Source: Gammaproteobacteria bacterium UBA2955
GTDB lineage: Bacteria; Pseudomonadota; Gammaproteobacteria; Pseudomonadales; Azotimanducaceae
NCBI GenBank assembly: GCA_002348825.1
Contig: DEBN01000066.1
Coordinates: 9,906-23,611 of the forward strand
Direction of reading: 5' to 3'
Length of the DNA stretch: 13,706 bases
The notes below the pieces were generated by a model that was not told the DNA's origin, did no database searches, and worked only from the letters and a program-made list of their open reading frames with translations. A program made the translations under genes and the position numbers. Shown here in pieces: positions 9,877 to 13,706 of the stretch (position 1 is the stretch's first letter; each line of letters opens with the position of its first letter).

Positions 9877-9905
9877 TTGGCAACGTGTCGCGTCGGGGAT
9901 ATAGT
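9877..9905 (+). promoter_or_regulatory. Sigma70-type promoter for leuA
   Basis: TTGGCA at 9877-9882 and TATAGT at 9900-9905 are separated by exactly 17 bases; each differs from consensus at one position. The expected transcription start is near 9912. It sits just after the purT stop and points at leuA, which would give a leader of about 310 bases. Predicted by eye; no experimental support. Confidence 0.6.
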
Positions 9906-9911
9906 CCGCCC

Positions 9912-10079
9912 ATGAGTCTAGTCAGTCCAATCTGGTCGGTACGCACAGTTGCCTCTGCAACGGGTTGGCGTGCGTGCGAACGCCATATTGATGGGGATTT
10001 TATCTGCACAGACTCCGGCCTGTTATCTGTTGCGGCGCTGCTCGCGCCGAACCTGCTGCCGGTTGCACCGGCACAATAA
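9912..10079 (+). CDS. Possible Leu-biased leader peptide of leuA (55 aa), unproven
   Basis: An ATG at 9912 coincides with the predicted transcription start and opens 55 codons ending at TAA 10077-10079. It would have to be translated from a leaderless message, because no Shine-Dalgarno can precede it on that transcript. Codons 37-49 contain six leucines in three pairs (CTG-TTA, CTG-CTC, CTG-CTG). The middle pair lies in the loop of the 10033-10049 hairpin and the last pair abuts the 10057-10073 hairpin. That placement fits a ribosome-stalling leader. The length, lack of a ribosome site and lack of a terminator argue against it. No known domain is seen. Confidence 0.22.
   Translation: MSLVSPIWSVRTVASATGWRACERHIDGDFICTDSGLLSVAALLAPNLLPVAPAQ
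10033..10073 (+). other. Tandem perfect hairpins in leuA leader
   Basis: There are two adjacent stems. The first is 6 bp, CGGCGC (10033-10038) with GCGCCG (10044-10049), with a 5-base loop. The second is 7 bp, TGCCGGT (10057-10063) with ACCGGCA (10067-10073), with a 3-base loop. Both are perfect and GC-rich and lie seven bases apart. The bases after them (CAATAATC) are not a U-tract. Confidence 0.5.
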
Positions 10080-10124
10080 TCAAACCCCAGCGCACGACCA
10101 GCGCACCCAGAACCAAGACAGCAG

Positions 10125-10143
10125 CCACACACAGGAGGTGTGG
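10125..10143 (+). other. Hairpin holding an orphan Shine-Dalgarno sequence
   Basis: CCACAC (10125-10130) pairs with GTGTGG (10138-10143) around a 7-base loop. The loop and descending arm contain AGGAGGTG at 10133-10140, a perfect match to the 16S anti-Shine-Dalgarno. No ATG or GTG follows at normal spacing. The nearest start is TTG at 10155, about 14 bases away, opening 24 codons whose TGA (10227-10229) overlaps the leuA ATG as ATGA. Confidence 0.4.
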
Positions 10144-10213
10144 ACTGAGGTATATTGCAATTGCCGCGCATATTATTTGCTGGCGATGACCGGGAAAGAC
10201 TAACTGTATGTCC

Positions 10214-10218
10214 AAGGG
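10214..10218 (+). promoter_or_regulatory. Ribosome binding site that decides the leuA start
   Basis: AAGGG lies seven bases before the ATG at 10226. The upstream in-frame ATG at 10208 has only a weak GGGA 12 bases away. The downstream ATG at 10265, nearer the conserved N-terminus, has no convincing site. Confidence 0.55.
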
Positions 10219-10225
10219 CATTGAC

Positions 10226-11917
10226 ATGAATCATCAATCGCAAGGTGGCCGCGCCCGTGGCGCGATGCCATTTCAAAAATACAAAGCGTTTCAGCCCATA
10301 GACTTACCCGACCGCCAGTGGCCGAGTCGGGTTCTCGAACACGCGCCGCGCTGGTGCAGTGTCGACCTGCGCGATGGTAACCAAGCGCTTATTGACCCAA
10401 TGAATGTGGACGAAAAGCTGCGTCTCTGGGACTTGCTGTTAGAGATTGGCTTTGCGGAAATCGAGGTGGGTTTTCCGGCTGCTTCGCAGCCAGACTTTGA
10501 CTTCATTCGCCGTATTATCGAAGAGGGGCGTATTCCTCCCGATGTAACTATTCAAGTACTGTGCCAGGCGCGCGAAGAATTGATCGCACGCTCGGTGGAA
10601 GCCTTAGAAGGTGCGCCGAATGTGATTTTTCATCTGTATAACTCGACCTCTGAACTGCAGCGCCGCGTGGTTTTTGGTATGGATCGTCAAGGAATTATTG
10701 ATCTTGCGGTTCAGGGTACTGAGTTGGTTCGGCAAGGCCTAGAAAATTCCACCTCGAATGTAACGTTTGAATACTCGCCGGAAAGTTTTACCGGGACGGA
10801 GTTAGATTTTGCCACTGAGATTTGCACCGCGGTGGCCGATACCTGGGGGGCAACACCGGATGATCCATTGATCATTAATCTGCCTGCTACGGTAGAAATG
10901 GCTACGCCGAACGTTTACGCCGATCAGATCGAATGGTTTTGCCGTAATTTTCCGCGACGGGACAGTGCGGTGATTAGCCTGCACACCCACAACGATCGGG
11001 GTACTGGCGTCGCCGCTACCGAACTGGGATTAATGGCGGGTGCGCAACGCGTCGAGGGCACGCTGTTTGGCAATGGCGAGCGCACTGGCAATTGCGACCT
11101 CGTCACTGTGGCAATGAATATGTTCAGTCAGGGTATCGATCCGACGCTGGACCTTCGGCGCATGCCGGAGATTCGCAAGGTTGCTGAAGCGGTTACAAAG
11201 CTGGATGTGCATGAGCGCCACCCCTACGCTGGCGAATTGGTGTTCACTGCTTTTTCCGGTTCCCATCAGGATGCGATAAAAAAAGGTATGTCGATGGTCG
11301 ACCGTAGCAGTTGGGAGGTGCCCTATTTGCCTATCGATCCAGGAGATGTCGGCAGTTCCTACAAAGAGACGGTGCGCGTTAATAGCCAGTCAGGAAAAGG
11401 TGGCGTAGGGTTTTTGCTGGAGGAGCATCACGGCCTCGCGCTGCCGCGCGATTTGTTGGTCGAGTTTAGTACCCAAGTGCAACAACTTACCGAACACTTG
11501 GATCGTGAAGTGAAACCAGACGAAATTTATCAGGCGCTGGTCGACACCTATGGCTCCGAAAATGGCCCTTACCGATTGATAGATTACGATCTCTTGCCGG
11601 GACAAGACGACGACCAACGCTGTGTTGCGAGAGTGGAGGTGTCCGATAATCTGGTCACGGTCGATGGTGAAGGGTCGGGTCCGATCGAAGCGTTCGTTAA
11701 CGCGATGGTAGAAACGTTAAACGAGCCGTTAACAGTGCTGGGTTACCAAGAAAACGCCTTGGGCACGGGTTCCGATGCGCAGGCGATTTGTATTCTGGCC
11801 ATTGACGACCCAGAAACCGAGATGCGTTGTTATGGTCTAGGTGTTAGCCGTAACACCATCACCGCAAGTTTGAATGCTATTGTCAGTGCGCTTAATCGGC
11901 GCTGGGCAAAAGGTTAG
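10226..11917 (+). CDS. leuA: 2-isopropylmalate synthase, long form
   Basis: LeuA condenses 2-ketoisovalerate with acetyl-CoA, the first committed step of leucine synthesis. From the ATG at 10226 it is 563 residues, typical of the long-form enzyme found in pseudomonads, not the roughly 520-residue E. coli type. The family start KYKAFQPIDLPDRQWPSR is followed by the catalytic TIM barrel: DLRDGNQAL (about 47-55), metal ligands H253 and H255 in SLHTHNDRGTGVAATELG, and the GNGERTGN loop from about 282. Further family markers are TAFSGSHQDAIKKG and VNSQSGKGG. The C-terminal domain (about 430-563) is the allosteric LeuA dimer domain, where leucine normally feedback-inhibits. An alternative ATG at 10208 would add six residues; 10265 would remove thirteen. 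It stands alone behind its own promoter and a leader of about 310 bases. Confidence 0.97.
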   Translation: MNHQSQGGRARGAMPFQKYKAFQPIDLPDRQWPSRVLEHAPRWCSVDLRDGNQALIDPMNVDEKLRLWDLLLEIGFAEIEVGFPAASQPDFDFIRRIIEEGRIPPDVTIQVLCQAREELIARSVEALEGAPNVIFHLYNSTSELQRRVVFGMDRQGIIDLAVQGTELVRQGLENSTSNVTFEYSPESFTGTELDFATEICTAVADTWGATPDDPLIINLPATVEMATPNVYADQIEWFCRNFPRRDSAVISLHTHNDRGTGVAATELGLMAGAQRVEGTLFGNGERTGNCDLVTVAMNMFSQGIDPTLDLRRMPEIRKVAEAVTKLDVHERHPYAGELVFTAFSGSHQDAIKKGMSMVDRSSWEVPYLPIDPGDVGSSYKETVRVNSQSGKGGVGFLLEEHHGLALPRDLLVEFSTQVQQLTEHLDREVKPDEIYQALVDTYGSENGPYRLIDYDLLPGQDDDQRCVARVEVSDNLVTVDGEGSGPIEAFVNAMVETLNEPLTVLGYQENALGTGSDAQAICILAIDDPETEMRCYGLGVSRNTITASLNAIVSALNRRWAKG

Positions 11918-11939
11918 AGGCGGCTGGGGTTGCTGGCTC

Positions 11940-11958
11940 AGAGGGCGATGCGCCCTCT
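11940..11958. terminator. Inverted repeat between convergent leuA and yfjD, possible bidirectional terminator
   Basis: AGAGGGCG (11940-11947) and CGCCCTCT (11951-11958) form a perfect 8-bp stem with a 3-base loop. It lies 22 bases after the leuA stop and 21 bases from the stop of the opposing gene. Neither side has a run of T, so it may act as an mRNA 3'-end stabiliser or a weak or Rho-assisted terminator instead of a classical intrinsic one. Confidence 0.45.
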
Positions 11959-11979
11959 CACCACTACAGCTTTAGACCG

Positions 11980-13260
11980 TTACTGATCAAGAGCGGTGGG
12001 GGTCTCTTCGATTCGCCGAATCCGTAAAGAGCGGATAATTTTGTCCTGAATTTGCACGGTCTCAATCTGATATTCGTTAATTTGAATGCACAGATTGAAT
12101 TCCGGGATGGTCTCCAGATGTTCCAGCACGAAACCGTTCAGCGTCTTAGGGCCGTTGGTGGGCAGATTCCAGTGCAATATGCGGTTGATGTCGCGTAAAA
12201 CCGCCGTTCCATTGATGAGGAAAGTGCCGTCGGCCTCAGGGGTTATCGGTGCGAGGTCAGCGGCGAAGTCGCTGGTAAATTCGCCGACGATTTCTTCTAG
12301 GATGTCTTCGAGGGTGACGATGCCCTGAATGTCGCCGTATTCGTCCACAATCAGGGCAAAGCGCTGCTTTTCTTTCTGGAAGTTCAGCAGCTGAGTGTGC
12401 AACGGCGTGGCCTCAGGCACGTAATAGGGGTCGCGGGCCAACTGCAATAGGTCAGCTTTGCTAAATTTTTCGGTGTTGAGCAGGCGCGCGAGACGGCGCA
12501 GATGCAGGACACCTATCATATTATTAAAGCTGTCTTTATAGATTGGCAGCAGAGTGTGTTGACTGTCGGCTACGCTGGCTAAGATGTCATCGATGGCGTC
12601 GTCAATATCGATGCTCACTATTTCTGTTCGTGGGACCATGATGTCGTTAACAGTCAAGGTTTCTAGATCCAATAGGCGCGTCATCATAGTTTGGCGTTCA
12701 CCCACCGCATGCGCGCCTTCGCTGACCACTGTGATCAATTCTTCTTTTGTCAGTTGATCGTCGCCATCACTGCGCTCGGTGAGGAATGGTTTAACCAGCG
12801 CGTTGCTGAAGCCGTTTGTGAGTAATACGACTGGGTGCAGTAACTTCGCCAATGGCGCGAGAACGAATACTGCTTTCAGTGCCCATGCGTCAGGCCGCTC
12901 TGCCGCCAGAGTCTTGGGCGCGACTTCGGCAAAAATAAGGAACGTAACAGTCAGTACCCAAGGCGCAAGTAAAACACCCGTATCGCCTAGAAGGTTATAA
13001 CCGATGATCGTCGCTATCGTAGCAGCCGTAAAATTCGCTAAATTGTTGCCGACCAAGATTACGCCAAGTAGGCGGTCCTGACGTCTTAACATGCTACTGG
13101 CTTTGCGCGCACCGCGATGGCCGCGTTTTACCATGTGCCGTAAGCGATAGCGATTTAGCGCCATCATCGCTGTTTCGGTGCCTGAGAAGTATGCGGACAG
13201 TAGAATCAGCAGTGCGATACTCAGAAACAAGTACAAGGTAGGGGTTTCGGCGCTGATCAT
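11980..13260 (-). CDS. yfjD: CNNM/CBS-domain membrane protein (YfjD/CorB family)
   Basis: A 426-residue inner-membrane protein (E. coli YfjD about 428). The N-terminal half is the CNNM (DUF21) transmembrane domain: hydrophobic helices at about 9-24, 64-90, 97-112 and 129-150, with the SAYFSGTETAMMALN motif at 22-36 and GNNLAN at 71-76. Two CBS domains follow (about 203-262, opening with VNDIMVPRTEIV, and 277-335, with DEYGDIQGIVTLEDILEEIVGE). A CorC/HlyC-type C-terminal domain ends the protein (about 340-415). Relatives bind nucleotides through the CBS pair and are implicated in Mg2+ and other divalent-cation transport. The ATG at 13260 is chosen because it gives the family N-terminus; the frame stays open upstream to 13515 but overlaps ypjD and is basic and unlike the family. 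It begins two bases after the ypjD stop, with no clear ribosome site, so translational coupling is likely. Confidence 0.94.
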   Translation of the reverse strand: MISAETPTLYLFLSIALLILLSAYFSGTETAMMALNRYRLRHMVKRGHRGARKASSMLRRQDRLLGVILVGNNLANFTAATIATIIGYNLLGDTGVLLAPWVLTVTFLIFAEVAPKTLAAERPDAWALKAVFVLAPLAKLLHPVVLLTNGFSNALVKPFLTERSDGDDQLTKEELITVVSEGAHAVGERQTMMTRLLDLETLTVNDIMVPRTEIVSIDIDDAIDDILASVADSQHTLLPIYKDSFNNMIGVLHLRRLARLLNTEKFSKADLLQLARDPYYVPEATPLHTQLLNFQKEKQRFALIVDEYGDIQGIVTLEDILEEIVGEFTSDFAADLAPITPEADGTFLINGTAVLRDINRILHWNLPTNGPKTLNGFVLEHLETIPEFNLCIQINEYQIETVQIQDKIIRSLRIRRIEETPTALDQ

Positions 13261-13262
13261 GC

Positions 13263-13706
13263 TTAAACCAAGTATTCGAGCACGAATTTGCTGCCGACAT
13301 AGCCCAGCAACAGCAATCCGAATGCGCTTAGGTTCCAGCGCACGGCGGTAATCCCGCGCCAGCCGAGAACGTGATGGCCGAGCAGGAAGGCTACGTAGAT
13401 AAGCCAAGACAAAGTGGTCAGCACGGTGTGATGGGCTACCCGCTGAGCGAACATATCGTCCAGAAACAACAAACCGGTGAAAATCGCAAGGCTGAGCAAT
13501 ACGGTGCCGATCCATAACATGGCGATGAGCAAGCGTTCCATGGTCTCTAGCGCCGGCAACATACGATAAAAGCCCGTATCCAGGCGTTGCAGTTGCTTAT
13601 CTTGGAATGCCAGTAGAAGCGATTGTAAAGCCGCGGTCATAAGGCCCGCGTAGGCGGTTAATGACAAGATGATATGCGCGCTTTGGGCGCTGTCTATCGC
13701 CAGCCG
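13263..13706 (-). CDS. ypjD: Cytochrome c assembly (CcsA)-like inner membrane protein YpjD, N-terminus outside window
   Basis: The frame runs from the window edge to TAA at 13263-13265, giving 147 C-terminal residues. It continues upstream past the TTG at 13667 (upstream codons read AIDSAQSAHIILSLTAY), so that codon is not the start. Family features are LPALETMERLLI, then three hydrophobic segments (about nt 13560-13450, 13420-13380 and 13320-13268 on the minus strand), FAQRVAHHTVLTTLSW with a His pair, and GWRGITAVRW. These match the C-terminal half of E. coli YpjD, a CcsA/ResC-type membrane protein whose role is not settled. In E. coli ypjD also precedes yfjD, and the two-base gap here points to one operon. 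Confidence 0.92.
   Translation of the reverse strand, partial: RLAIDSAQSAHIILSLTAYAGLMTAALQSLLLAFQDKQLQRLDTGFYRMLPALETMERLLIAMLWIGTVLLSLAIFTGLLFLDDMFAQRVAHHTVLTTLSWLIYVAFLLGHHVLGWRGITAVRWNLSAFGLLLLGYVGSKFVLEYLV

Larger units (their letters stand above)
9906..10225 (+). promoter_or_regulatory. Long structured leader of leuA (candidate attenuator region)
   Basis: This non-coding stretch between purT and leuA holds several short inverted repeats: GTTGC/GCAAC at 9948-9961; TGGCGT/ACGCCA at 9966-9985; CGGCGC/GCGCCG at 10033-10049; TGCCGGT/ACCGGCA at 10057-10073; CCACAC/GTGTGG at 10125-10143. It also has a direct repeat CCAGCGCAC at 10087-10095 and 10098-10106. No hairpin is followed by a U-run, so a classical intrinsic terminator is not evident. 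Leucine operons of gammaproteobacteria are often controlled by a leader, which makes a regulatory role plausible. In GC-rich DNA, however, some short stems occur by chance. Confidence 0.4.

Noticed and set aside
9949..10203. 84-aa + strand frame in the leuA leader rich in Cys, Arg and His
   Set aside because: No Shine-Dalgarno, odd composition and no resemblance to any family; probably chance openness in GC-rich sequence.
9845..10276. 143-aa minus-strand frame across the leuA leader
   Set aside because: It runs through the purT end and into leuA, has no ribosome site, and its composition looks like an antisense shadow. It resembles no protein I know.

Overview
The window reads as ordinary chromosomal DNA of a gammaproteobacterium with moderately high GC. 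PurL, TadA, PurT and the YpjD/YfjD pair closely resemble their E. coli counterparts. The order tadA, purL, Nudix, gamma-carbonic anhydrase, purT resembles what I remember of pseudomonad chromosomes, so a relative of Pseudomonadales/Cellvibrionales is plausible. This is inference; there is no rRNA or tRNA here to place the organism.

Layout: (1) bases 1-1994 hold the 3' part of an RND/MMPL-type membrane exporter whose start lies outside the window. (2) 2173-3523 hold three closely packed + strand genes: a 64-residue unrecognised protein, a Qnr-like pentapeptide-repeat protein, and tadA. (3) 3591-7475 is full-length purL. (4) A minus-strand Nudix hydrolase with a zinc ribbon (7492-8031) converges on purL. 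It is divergent from a two-gene + strand unit, gamma-carbonic anhydrase (8119-8655) and purT (8668-9867). (5) 9868-10225 is a 358-base gap. It carries a good sigma70-type promoter, a long structured leader, a Leu-biased small frame and an orphan Shine-Dalgarno sequence, and it leads into leuA (10226-11917, long-form 2-isopropylmalate synthase). (6) A strong inverted repeat follows leuA. (7) On the minus strand, ypjD (partial at the window end) and yfjD form a tightly spaced pair of membrane proteins that converges on leuA.

Functions: PurL and PurT are two steps of de novo purine synthesis (FGAR to FGAM, and formate-dependent GAR formylation). TadA makes the wobble inosine of tRNA-Arg. LeuA commits 2-ketoisovalerate to leucine. 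The rest are a transporter, a CBS-domain membrane protein probably linked to Mg2+/divalent cation homeostasis, and its CcsA-like partner.

I found no mobile element, CRISPR array, phage gene or obviously new multi-gene system. The observations most worth a second look are the leuA leader region and the small-ORF/pentapeptide-repeat pair placed directly upstream of tadA.
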